Below, piece by piece: positions 9,088-16,009 of a stretch of DNA of 41,517 nt. Origin of the DNA: a virus. Position numbers and translations under genes: made by a program. Position 1 is the first letter of the stretch. Every line of letters starts with the position of its first letter. Below the pieces are notes generated by a model. That model was not told where the DNA came from, did no database searches, and worked only from the letters and a program-made list of their open reading frames with translations. Location: positions 1 through 41,517 of IMG/VR virus record IMGVR_UViG_3300028873_000040; one strand, 5' to 3'.

Positions 9088-9552
9088 TCATATCCCCAGC
9101 AAATAACCATCGTTATCAATCTCGCCAGCTTTGTAAGCGGCAAGCAAATCAGTAGGGTTTTCAGGGTGGCCATTCCTGAACTCAAAATGCGGCTTATCGA
9201 TTAAATGCACCCAGCTACCACCCCACTCCAAACCGTATTTTTGCGCAATGGGGACTAACGTAGCATTATCGTAATTCCAGTCGACCCCGCCATTGGCGAT
9301 GACACACAAATCAACCGCCAATCCGAAATTATGGTAAGACGTGCCTCCCGGAGCATTTGTTACTATATTACCGGGAGTGGTACGCCCTTGGGCATATAAT
9401 GCGTCTTGCTCCGCTATTGTGCGTAAAACAGGCAACATAATACGCAAGGTTATGCCCAACGTATTTTCGCACTCCGTAATGAAGTCGGTAAAACGCTGCC
9501 GCACCTGCGGGTGTAATTGCTGTATCCTTTGTATGCTGATGGGATCGTTCAT
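9088..9552 (-). CDS. Endolysin, M15-type L-Ala-D-Glu / D-Ala-D-Ala peptidase
   Basis: The 154-aa protein has the M15 zinc peptidase signature: S-Y-H74-x-x-G-x-A-x-D81 (SYHNFGLAVDL) followed by PH122FEF. The middle WNYD and YGLEWGG stretches are typical of Ply500/CwlK-like lysins, which cut peptidoglycan cross-bridges. There is no signal peptide, so release would depend on a holin. The holin-like gene lies just upstream in the same transcript. Between the two is a tandem octamer repeat that places CTTACCAACG directly before the ATG. Length is normal for single-domain M15 lysins. Confidence 0.9.
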   Translation of the reverse strand: MNDPISIQRIQQLHPQVRQRFTDFITECENTLGITLRIMLPVLRTIAEQDALYAQGRTTPGNIVTNAPGGTSYHNFGLAVDLCVIANGGVDWNYDNATLVPIAQKYGLEWGGSWVHLIDKPHFEFRNGHPENPTDLLAAYKAGEIDNDGYLLGI

Positions 9553-9554
9553 CG

Positions 9555-9605
9555 TTGGTAAGTTGGTAAGTTGCTAAGTTGGTAAGTTGCTAAGTTGCTG
9601 CTAAG
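9555..9605 (-). repeat. Tandem 8-bp repeat directly upstream of the endolysin start
   Basis: Five consecutive copies of TTGSTAAG (S is G or C), read on the plus strand from 9555 to 9594, plus one diverged copy to 9605. They fill the whole gap between the holin-like stop and the endolysin ATG. Copy-number change would alter the distance between these two genes. Confidence 0.85.
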
Positions 9606-9609
9606 TTAA

Positions 9610-9885
9610 CTACTTTTTCGGAATGTTCGCAAATTCCACCCGCAACGTATTTATATCCCGAACCATATCCTGATGCTCAACTATGTCATGATCTGATTTT
9701 TTCCATAACTCCTGCGTTTCTACCTGCAATTGAGATACGTTATTTTGCAAAGTAGTAAATGCTGCCGTAAGTTGTATTAGCAACATTGTACCTTTAATGC
9801 CCGTACCCACTCCACCCGACAATAGCAGTACTTTTAGAACGTCAAAAGTCCGCTTCCATGCTTTTTCTTTTTCTAATTCGCTCAT
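9610..9885 (-). CDS. Putative holin, 91 aa
   Basis: The protein has a charged N-terminus, one or two hydrophobic stretches over residues 17-45 (VLKVLLLSGGVGTG then TMLLIQLTAAF), and a C-terminal amphipathic coiled-coil with many Gln/Glu. Size, topology and position immediately before the endolysin suggest it permeabilises the inner membrane. No family signature is strong enough to name. An XhlA-like or spanin-like membrane protein is an alternative. Confidence 0.55.
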   Translation of the reverse strand: MSELEKEKAWKRTFDVLKVLLLSGGVGTGIKGTMLLIQLTAAFTTLQNNVSQLQVETQELWKKSDHDIVEHQDMVRDINTLRVEFANIPKK

Positions 9886-9901
9886 GGTTATATAGTATAT
9901 T

Positions 9902-10357
9902 TTAAACCTGTAACATTTCCCGTGCCAATCCTATGATAATGGGTGTTACGATTTCATTTGTGATTTCCTTGCTATCGGGTGTAAGCCCCATTATTTCGCT
10001 GCCGTTCCATTTGGTAAGCCATTCCGATTTTAATTCGCCTTGCGCCGTTTGCGCAGGGCTGTTAATCTCAAATTCCCCTGCCGCCACGTCAACTCGTAAA
10101 TTCATTTCTCCGTGGAATTGCCCAGTCAAATCTAAAGTGGTTTCACCAGACATGCCATACAACTCTTTTGCAAGTGCATATTGATGGCTATAACGGCGAA
10201 GCGGTTCATTGTTGCTATCAACATGATCTATTTCATGTTGCCCGATTACAAGCCCGATAATTTCAGACTTGTTTTCCATCATAGCATTGCCTACAATTTC
10301 CGGCAAACCACTTGCCAACTGCATTAAGCGCGCTTGCATTTCGGAGATGGTACACAT
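9902..10357 (-). CDS. Putative virion morphogenesis protein, 151 aa
   Basis: The protein has an N-terminal helix and a central stretch with Y-x-x-x-K-x-x-x-G and LDLTGQFHGEMNLRV. It resembles small Bacteroidota-phage structural proteins that carry a (D/T)LxLTGxF motif. It lies two genes downstream of the tail tube, suggesting tail completion or assembly. Its ATG comes four bases after the preceding stop. The function is inferred from position and the single motif. Confidence 0.5.
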   Translation of the reverse strand: MCTISEMQARLMQLASGLPEIVGNAMMENKSEIIGLVIGQHEIDHVDSNNEPLRRYSHQYALAKELYGMSGETTLDLTGQFHGEMNLRVDVAAGEFEINSPAQTAQGELKSEWLTKWNGSEIMGLTPDSKEITNEIVTPIIIGLAREMLQV

Positions 10358-10361
10358 GGCG

Positions 10362-10601
10362 TTACTTACGCTTTATACGTTCTTTTGCCGCAGCCTCATT
10401 TTTTATAAACAAATACACGGCATCATCAACATCGGTAAGCCCTTCTTCAAGTTCATCGGCCTCAACATTCTTACCGGTGATTGATTCGTAGTCTTCGATT
10501 ATTTCTGCATGGGGCATACCGAAGCCCAAACCCCATTGCAGAAACTCCTTGAACGTGATGGATTTAACCCACATTTCGTTATATGACGCTTTTTGTGCCA
10601 T
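10362..10601 (-). CDS. Small acidic protein after the tail tube, 79 aa
   Basis: This is an acidic helical protein with no recognised domain. It follows the tail-tube gene and its terminator, the usual place of tail assembly chaperones, but there is no overlapping frame or obvious slippery site joining it to the next gene. The start ATG is two bases after TATTTTTG, which could be a -7 box, though no -33 element is visible. Confidence 0.6.
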   Translation of the reverse strand: MAQKASYNEMWVKSITFKEFLQWGLGFGMPHAEIIEDYESITGKNVEADELEEGLTDVDDAVYLFIKNEAAAKERIKRK

Positions 10602-10604
10602 TGC

Positions 10605-10643
10605 AAAAATATTAAAGGTAGCCCCACATTTGCAGGGCTACCT
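10605..10643 (-). terminator. Rho-independent terminator after the tail-tube gene
   Basis: A 9-bp perfect stem (AGGTAGCCC / GGGCTACCT, 10616-10643) with a 10-base loop is followed on the minus strand by TTAATATTTTT. It would cap transcripts of the abundant tail-tube protein. Confidence 0.75.
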
Positions 10644-10649
10644 CGTTAA

Positions 10650-11735
10650 TTAAAATGTTTTCACCGCGCAATTGGCACCATTTACGCCTGCCTGTATAAC
10701 TGCGGTAATCAGGTTTGAAAGAGCAACTATCGCATTTAATGCAGCAGGAGCAGCCAATGATACCTGAACTAAATTTGTGGCAGTAGGCGCAGCGCTAAGG
10801 CGCAAAGCAATGAAATAATAGGTTTGACCCGCAACCTGTATCATCCCATTTCCGCCAGTTGGTATTGACGCAATTGTAGCCGTTGCCCCGGTGGATAAAT
10901 TATACGCCGTGAAACATGCTGCCGTGAGTGTGTTCGTCCCCAGTGCGCCATAGTCCTGAATTATATCGTCAGACCCTTCTCCTGCTTTGCAGGTTACAAT
11001 TATGTCAGTAGTAGCCGCATATGTATAGCTGCCACCGATTGACGCGCCGATGATTGAAGACACATCCAACAACACTGCATTTTGCAGTCCATTTATTGAC
11101 GTGGGGTCAATCCCGGCATCGAAGTAAGCAAACTTGCTGTTCAACTGCTGGTAGTTGCTAAATGACGCGCTAACCATGTACTGGTTATTGTTGCTTTTAG
11201 CATTACGCCGCGTAACGTTATCGATCTGAAGTTCTGCGAACGTATAAGGGCAAAGCATCCCTGATCCGGATGGATCTATCTGTCCGTTCCACACAAAATT
11301 ACTGTCGATAACATAGGCATTATAGTAATTCTGCTGCTGGTTGAATGCTCTCGTTTCGATAAACATCCCCATGTTTATCATATTACGCCATGTCCATTTT
11401 GTGGGATATTCAAAAATAGTCAGCGCAAAACGCCCCGTGTCTTCTGTGGCTGGTTTCTTCGTGTCATCCTTGAAATCATCCATCCCCAACCCGCCGGCGG
11501 CAAGTAAAAACCATTGCGTCTGCCTTGTGGCCGCACCCGTTCCATTAAAGAACGCGTTTACGTATGTCGAGAAAGCCGCTTGGCTCACTATGTCCGCAGC
11601 GGGTATGCCGGTAAAGGACTTTGGCACTAACACGATTGCGATAGGAACACCCGGCTCCTTGTATTTAGACTGATATCCGGTCTGTCCGCTGTTTGCGCCA
11701 AACACGGCATTTACGTTTGATGTTAATTCTGCCAT
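10650..11735 (-). CDS. Major tail (tube) protein, 361 aa
   Basis: Size, a beta-rich and Ala/Gly/Thr-rich composition, and a location between the connector-like genes and the tape measure fit a tail-tube subunit. A strong terminator directly after the gene agrees with the high dose such a protein needs. The N-terminal two thirds carry an aromatic-rich core (e.g. FPTKWTWRN-like segment at about 110-120). The last ~100 residues are Ala/Thr/Gly-rich and could be an added surface domain. The identification rests on context. A sheath is unlikely because there is no second large tail gene beside it. Confidence 0.65.
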   Translation of the reverse strand: MAELTSNVNAVFGANSGQTGYQSKYKEPGVPIAIVLVPKSFTGIPAADIVSQAAFSTYVNAFFNGTGAATRQTQWFLLAAGGLGMDDFKDDTKKPATEDTGRFALTIFEYPTKWTWRNMINMGMFIETRAFNQQQNYYNAYVIDSNFVWNGQIDPSGSGMLCPYTFAELQIDNVTRRNAKSNNNQYMVSASFSNYQQLNSKFAYFDAGIDPTSINGLQNAVLLDVSSIIGASIGGSYTYAATTDIIVTCKAGEGSDDIIQDYGALGTNTLTAACFTAYNLSTGATATIASIPTGGNGMIQVAGQTYYFIALRLSAAPTATNLVQVSLAAPAALNAIVALSNLITAVIQAGVNGANCAVKTF

Positions 11736-11740
11736 GATAT

Positions 11741-12346
11741 TTAGTTTTTAATGTTTTGATATAATAGCGGATTCCAAATCAATTCAAAATCCACGGAAAA
11801 AGAAAATCTGTTGCCAACATTTTTTGTCAGCGCGTCTTGCTTGAAGGGGCCTGAATAACGATCGTACACTTTATCAATACTTTTTTCATTGCTGATAACA
11901 TTGAAATTTGATGCTTTGGTTACATTAAACCAGTTCACTAAATCCCACATTGCAATATCATCAAGCCTTGACTCCGGATATGCGTTTGCTATTCCAGCAG
12001 GCGTTATCTGGTCAAGTCGCAGAGATGTTACCATCCTGATAACGCTTCTTACATCGCGCCCTTGGTGGTATTTCGTAGATATTTCGTCAAAGAACGAAAA
12101 TCCGGAAACGCTATCAGAAAAAAACATGCCGCCATTATTCTGCGTCCCCTCCGGTGTAGTATTGCCGCCGTTGTAATAAACCTCCGGGTAATACCCTTGC
12201 CCCACTGCTTTATTCCTATTCGACCTTCCAAACAAATTATATTCATTTTCCGGGTTCCATATTAACAGTGCCTTACCATACCACATAGTTTGCAGTTGCG
12301 TTATTATCGCATCAAGTCCATACGTGTTTGGTTGCAGGTAGTTCAT
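11741..12346 (-). CDS. Head-tail connector or tail terminator-like protein, 201 aa
   Basis: The 201-aa protein begins NYLQPNTYGLDAIITQLQ, is rich in Asn/Tyr/Phe, and has no catalytic motif. It starts two bases after the 57-aa EVAP gene and ends five bases before the tail tube, where head completion and tail terminator proteins sit. It is assigned as a virion or neck component by position only. Confidence 0.5.
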   Translation of the reverse strand: MNYLQPNTYGLDAIITQLQTMWYGKALLIWNPENEYNLFGRSNRNKAVGQGYYPEVYYNGGNTTPEGTQNNGGMFFSDSVSGFSFFDEISTKYHQGRDVRSVIRMVTSLRLDQITPAGIANAYPESRLDDIAMWDLVNWFNVTKASNFNVISNEKSIDKVYDRYSGPFKQDALTKNVGNRFSFSVDFELIWNPLLYQNIKN

Positions 12347-12347
12347 T

Positions 12348-12521
12348 TTATATGAATAAGTGGGCTAATGCCGGGTTATTGAATTTCGATTCGATCGCCT
12401 CGATACGTTTCTTGAGTGCGGCGATCTTGGATTCGGTACTTTCTTCTGGCGCAACTTCTGGCGCAACTTCCGGCGCAACTTCTGGCGCAACTTCTGGCGC
12501 AACTTCTTCTTGGTTTTCCAT
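12348..12521 (-). CDS. 57-aa protein with five EVAP repeats and a coiled-coil tail
   Basis: The ATG at 12521 overlaps the stop of the upstream gene (TAATG), so translation is probably coupled. After MENQE come five tandem EVAP units encoded by near-identical 12-bp repeats, then a charged amphipathic helix (KIAALKKRIEAIESKF). A stiff Pro-rich spacer joined to a short coiled coil suggests a structural linker or minor neck protein. No family is recognised. The 12-bp DNA repeat could change copy number without breaking the frame. Confidence 0.75.
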   Translation of the reverse strand: MENQEEVAPEVAPEVAPEVAPEVAPEESTESKIAALKKRIEAIESKFNNPALAHLFI

Positions 12522-13819
12522 TATATTTGCGTTATTGTTGTTTTTTCAAATGAGCCTTTTAATTGAGCCAATGATTTTTTAATCCTGTCATACAAACCCG
12601 GTATTTTCGGCTTTCCTTCTTGCCAATTTCCGGGGTCTCCATTGAGTGCCACGTTTAATTTTTCTACCGTCCATGACCCCATTATGCTGCGCTGTATGCT
12701 GTTTGACTGGTAGCTGTTCACGCACATTTCCATAATCTTCGCCGTCATCACCAACCCTATTGGCTCATCAAATAATGATTTGTTTTGGACAATCCTATTT
12801 GAACCATCCTTGAACGTTGACACTTCCATATTCAAACCATACATAAGGTTGTTTGCTCCTACATTATTCCTTGAAAAGTTCCGGTTATTATTAATATCTA
12901 TTGTCATTTGTGAAGCAAAAGACATAATGCTGCATGGGTGGAAGCTGTCGTATTCTCCGGGATAATATATTGCTATGTTGTTTGGGTTGTTTCCTAATTC
13001 GGGATTAACCATGTCTTCTTGGTAATATCCAAAATACCACATGCCCGATTTGTAAGCTTTTGGCACTAAGTTATTTAGTATCAAAGTTTCCCCAAAGTCA
13101 ATAATCGTTTCTTCGCCGGCATTGCATACTATCGGTATCGTCATTATCGGGTTAATGAAAAAATCATTGTATAGATAAAGATTTATAGTTGTGGCGCAGG
13201 TGAATATTGCAATCAAGCTATTAACCTTGATGGCGTGGTCTCCTTTACCTACATACATCCTCATACCCACAAACTGGTTTTGGTTCTGTGCGTTTTGGAA
13301 AGGCAATGACGGTACGTCACCTCTCCAAAAAACTAGTTTAGGTTCGTCAATCAAAGCAGGTTCTGTATATGCACTGCTTATAACCTGCATAACCACCGCC
13401 CTTTGTTTGTTGTCTAAAAATGTTGTCAAAGAACTTCCTTCAAGATTTGCAATTGCGGTTATTATAGTGGTATTGTTGATTTCGTGAAAATCTTCAAAAT
13501 ACTGGTTACTATCGCTTATTGCGCCCTGCGATTGCCATAATACTCTGTTCTGCAATGCGGGGTAAACATAGTTGAAGTTTAAACCGCTTGTTAACCCGTT
13601 TTGGGATTGCACCGTTAAATTAAGTGCCGTATTATTCCCTGATACCGTATAAACCACCTGCGTAAACCCCGGCGCGACTGCCGTAACATTTCCACTTGCA
13701 TCAACTGTGGCAATTGCCCCGTTAGTTGTTGACCATATGCCGCCTGGGGTTGAATCCGTATAAGCGGAAACAGAACCAACGTTTAATATGGCCGCTCCTT
13801 GTATGGGGTTTACTGGCAT
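12521..13819 (-). CDS. Virion protein with N-terminal bacterial Ig-like (Big2) domain, 432 aa
   Basis: The start at 13819 overlaps the preceding stop (TAATG). An upstream in-frame ATG at 13861 lies inside that gene and is less likely. Residues 1-75 look like a Big_2 fold: NVGSVSAYTDSTPGGIWST, IATVDASGNVTAVAPG, then a VVYTVSG strand. The remaining ~350 residues have aromatic, Asn-rich virion-type sequence and no enzyme motif. Ig-like domains on capsid or tail proteins usually project outward and bind surface glycans. The body could be a neck, decoration or minor capsid protein. Which one is not clear. Confidence 0.65.
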   Translation of the reverse strand: MPVNPIQGAAILNVGSVSAYTDSTPGGIWSTTNGAIATVDASGNVTAVAPGFTQVVYTVSGNNTALNLTVQSQNGLTSGLNFNYVYPALQNRVLWQSQGAISDSNQYFEDFHEINNTTIITAIANLEGSSLTTFLDNKQRAVVMQVISSAYTEPALIDEPKLVFWRGDVPSLPFQNAQNQNQFVGMRMYVGKGDHAIKVNSLIAIFTCATTINLYLYNDFFINPIMTIPIVCNAGEETIIDFGETLILNNLVPKAYKSGMWYFGYYQEDMVNPELGNNPNNIAIYYPGEYDSFHPCSIMSFASQMTIDINNNRNFSRNNVGANNLMYGLNMEVSTFKDGSNRIVQNKSLFDEPIGLVMTAKIMEMCVNSYQSNSIQRSIMGSWTVEKLNVALNGDPGNWQEGKPKIPGLYDRIKKSLAQLKGSFEKTTITQI

Positions 13820-14397
13820 TAGTATGCAACGTAAGGTGTTAATGAATACGTAAATGTACAAGTACCCGTAGCCGTCAATTTGATTTGGTGGATAGGATAA
13901 ACATCTGCATCAAGAGGCAAAAACCACTGGTAATGGGTGGTGCCCGACCCGGTAAGCGTTGCTGATGCACCGACGCTTCCGGTTGCGTATGTAGTGTTTC
14001 CCGTAATTGTGTACCACGTTTGCCCGTCGTAGCTGCCTTGTAATATTGCAGTACCCGCCAGCGTACCGGTAAGGGATTTTATTGATAGGTCAAATCCCTT
14101 AGTAACCCGGCTGTTATAACTAAATTGGGCATATCCGATAGTAGAATCGTAGCCGCCGTTTGTTTGCCCAGGGCTTTGCATCGTGTCCGGTCGCGTTGTT
14201 GGGGTAACAACACCTCCTGTAATAACGTAAGTCGTTACGGATTGGCTATACCCAATAGGCAGGTATGAACCCGCCACGGTTACCCCGCCTGTTCCCCGCG
14301 TGGCCGATTTGGTTACGTTCGTGGTATATGCCGGGAAAGTCTGCGCCCGCAAAGATACTCCTGCAAAAATTAATAATATTAAAATTGTGTTTTTCAT
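13819..14397 (-). CDS. Signal-peptide-bearing virion or surface protein next to the capsid gene, 192 aa
   Basis: The N-terminus is a clear Sec-type signal (MKNTILILLIFAGVSLRAQ) with a likely cut after RAQ. The remainder is Thr/Gly/Ser-rich and beta-strand-like (ILQGSYDGQTWYTITG, TYATGSVGASATLTGSG). It lies directly downstream of the major capsid gene, where decoration proteins are common, yet a virion protein should not need export. The tail-fibre gene has the same kind of N-terminus. Either the leader is a structural helix, or the protein acts in the periplasm or on the cell surface. Confidence 0.65.
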   Translation of the reverse strand: MKNTILILLIFAGVSLRAQTFPAYTTNVTKSATRGTGGVTVAGSYLPIGYSQSVTTYVITGGVVTPTTRPDTMQSPGQTNGGYDSTIGYAQFSYNSRVTKGFDLSIKSLTGTLAGTAILQGSYDGQTWYTITGNTTYATGSVGASATLTGSGTTHYQWFLPLDADVYPIHQIKLTATGTCTFTYSLTPYVAY

Positions 14398-14422
14398 TTT
14401 GGTTTTTTAAAATTAATAAGTA

Positions 14423-14485
14423 ATGATTATGGTTTCAGCGCAAATGATTATGGTTTCAGCGCAAATGATTATGGTTTCAGCGCAA
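14423..14485 (-). repeat. Three tandem 21-bp copies of the capsid gene's 3' end
   Basis: The unit atgattatggtttcagcgca+a is repeated three times (14423-14443, 14444-14464, 14465-14485). On the minus strand each unit reads TTT GCG CTG AAA CCA TAA TCA, the last five codons and the stop of the capsid gene plus one codon. Since 21 is divisible by three, the copies remain in frame. Confidence 0.9.
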
Positions 14486-15590
14486 AGAAATAAATGGGGC
14501 TTTCGTTTGTGTTGCTGATATATTGCTGCACATAAGCTATATAATACCCTACCTGAATCTGAACCACGCTATCCTGCGTGTACCCGTGGCCTCCGCTTAA
14601 AGTGGTATCAGCCTGGGTTCTCCATCCGTGTACCATATATTCCATTCCGGGCATCATTTCATCTGCCACAGTGCCATATCCACCTGCATAATCCTCCATG
14701 TTTCCCGATCCATCCATGTAAATACGGGGCATCCATGGTATAAATGCGAATGAGTTTTTTGGTAATGCTATTGCGCCTCCTGCACTGTACCCGCCAACGT
14801 AAGGCACCCCGCCGGGTTGGCCTAAAAGCACATCTTCATATATACCGCCCAACCGTCCGGCTTTATTGCCCATTACTGGGTCTTTAGTGAATTGGTAGGC
14901 AAGGTTTTGCGCGTTCTCAACACCTTGGGCCTGCTGGTATTCGTAAGATGTTGCATGAAGAAGGCTGTCGGCAAATATTTCATACCCTGAATAACCATAC
15001 TTATTGGTGCGCATCGTGGATGTGATGCTTGACCATGGGGTCGTGGCTGCGCTTCCTGATATTTCCCAAGTATTGTATGCCGTATTTAGTGATGCTAATG
15101 GTAAAACGGTATTGCCGTTATATGTCGCACCCGTACGGGCATTGTATGTTTGCTGCAACGTCCATGTATAAATGCGTTCGCGGAGATTGCGCTGGGCTTG
15201 GCTCATTTCATTTTTAAACAATGAGTATTTATCATTGCCCGGAAATAAAGCGGAATCCATTGCTTCTGTCTCATTGATATAGAATTCTTCCGTAAATGCT
15301 ATCCACTGGATTACCTGTTGTGCCGCCGTGCCGCCTATGCCTGTATGGAAGGCTGTCATAGCGGTGCCGTTCGTTGATGGTTTGCGCACTTTAACGTAAG
15401 CATATACCGGCCGGTTAACGCTTTCTTTTATTTTGGTAATATTGCTTACCTGTAAAAAGTTTTGGTTTTGCAACCCGTAGTAAAGCATTTGCTCGGGGAG
15501 TTCGCGTAATTCAGCGGCGTTAAATTCTTCTTCAACTGGCCCCTGAAATGCAAGGAGTGCCGCATCGTAGTAGTTTGATTGCTGTGCCAT
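14469..15590 (-). CDS. Major capsid protein (HK97-fold type), 373 aa
   Basis: The protein follows the scaffold gene and precedes neck and tail genes, and is about the usual length for an unprocessed HK97-like capsid subunit. It has an acidic N-terminal arm (EEEFNAAELRELPEQ), a long helix (NEMSQAQRNLRERIYTW, as in the spine helix) and a late DEMMPGMEYMVHGWRTQAD segment typical of the P-domain/A-domain end of Bacteroidota phage capsids. It has a dedicated promoter with a structured leader. Its last codons and stop are present in three tandem copies. The identification combines order, size and composition. Confidence 0.75.
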   Translation of the reverse strand: MAQQSNYYDAALLAFQGPVEEEFNAAELRELPEQMLYYGLQNQNFLQVSNITKIKESVNRPVYAYVKVRKPSTNGTAMTAFHTGIGGTAAQQVIQWIAFTEEFYINETEAMDSALFPGNDKYSLFKNEMSQAQRNLRERIYTWTLQQTYNARTGATYNGNTVLPLASLNTAYNTWEISGSAATTPWSSITSTMRTNKYGYSGYEIFADSLLHATSYEYQQAQGVENAQNLAYQFTKDPVMGNKAGRLGGIYEDVLLGQPGGVPYVGGYSAGGAIALPKNSFAFIPWMPRIYMDGSGNMEDYAGGYGTVADEMMPGMEYMVHGWRTQADTTLSGGHGYTQDSVVQIQVGYYIAYVQQYISNTNESPIYFFALKP

Positions 15591-15671
15591 TAGGCAAGAA
15601 TTGGGATAAAAACAGGAAATGGATATTGTTTGTCGGAGTTGCAGGAAACCATCCTGTTATCCTTGCTTATT

Positions 15672-15731
15672 GGGCGACAATCCCACGGGCAACAATCCCG
15701 GCGTTAAGAAGGAAGCGCAATTGCTTAACGC
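15672..15731 (-). promoter_or_regulatory. Structured 5' leader of the capsid mRNA
   Basis: A perfect 8-bp inverted repeat (GCGTTAAG 15701-15708 / CTTAACGC 15724-15731, 15-base loop) lies at the 5' end of the predicted capsid transcript. A 13-bp direct repeat (GGGCRACAATCCC at 15672-15684 and 15687-15699) follows it. A 5'-terminal hairpin could protect the mRNA from decay. Confidence 0.5.
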
Positions 15732-15735
15732 GGCA

Positions 15736-15768
15736 TAAAGGTATAAATAAAGTATTGATATTGCCAAA
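15736..15768 (-). promoter_or_regulatory. Promoter of the capsid gene
   Basis: On the minus strand TTTG (15768-15765), 21 bases, then TACCTTTA (15743-15736), one base off the TAnnTTTG consensus. It gives a leader of about 140 bases and lies between the tRNA terminator and the capsid ATG. Confidence 0.55.
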
Positions 15769-15776
15769 TTTATTTT

Positions 15777-15805
15777 AAAAATAAAAAAACCGCCGTGAAG
15801 CGGTT
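15777..15805 (-). terminator. Rho-independent terminator after the tRNA
   Basis: On the minus strand a 6-bp perfect stem (AACCGC / GCGGTT) with a 6-base loop is followed by a run of T residues and ATTTTT. It lies about 50 bases after the tRNA, so the tRNA is probably its own transcription unit. Confidence 0.7.
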
Positions 15806-15852
15806 CGTTTATGCATATTTATTACTGTGGCTATGCTCACACTTCTTAAATG

Positions 15853-15926
15853 TTGCGGGAGTGGGATTTGAACCCACGACCTAAGGATTATGAGTCCCTC
15901 GCGCTAACCAACTGCGCTATCCCGCG
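15853..15926 (-). tRNA. tRNA-Met (anticodon CAT)
   Basis: The cloverleaf is complete: acceptor CGCGGGA/TCCCGCA, D-stem GCGC/GCGC, anticodon stem AGGGA/TCCTT with loop CTCATAA, variable AGGTC, and T-stem GTGGG/CCCAC with loop TTCAAAT. The first pair is C1-A72, a mismatch typical of bacterial initiator tRNA. However, the D-stem has C11-G24 and the anticodon stem lacks the three consecutive G-C pairs of initiators. It could serve as elongator Met, as Ile after lysidine modification, or as a hybrid initiator. CCA is not encoded. It sits between scaffold and capsid genes with its own promoters and terminator. Confidence 0.9.
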
Positions 15927-15929
15927 ATG

Positions 15930-15971
15930 CAAAGATACTGCAAAGATACAAAAAAACAAAAAACCGACAAC
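15930..15971 (-). promoter_or_regulatory. Tandem promoters of the tRNA gene
   Basis: Two TATCTTTG boxes lie 11 bases apart (15937-15930 and 15948-15941). The first has TTTG (15960-15957) 19 bases upstream. The second has GTTG (15971-15968) at the same spacing. The proximal box ends three bases before tRNA nucleotide 1, so transcription may begin at the mature 5' end. Confidence 0.7.
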
Positions 15972-16009
15972 GTAGAAACGCCATCGGTACTTTATAAACA
16001 CACAAAAAT

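Noticed and set aside
10357-10362. Programmed frameshift joining the 79-aa and 151-aa genes as tail chaperones
   Set aside because: The frames do not overlap and no slippery heptamer is present near the first stop.
14350-14357. TATCTTTG box on the minus strand inside the signal-peptide gene
   Set aside because: No -33 element at the right distance and it lies within codons for the leader cleavage region; probably chance.
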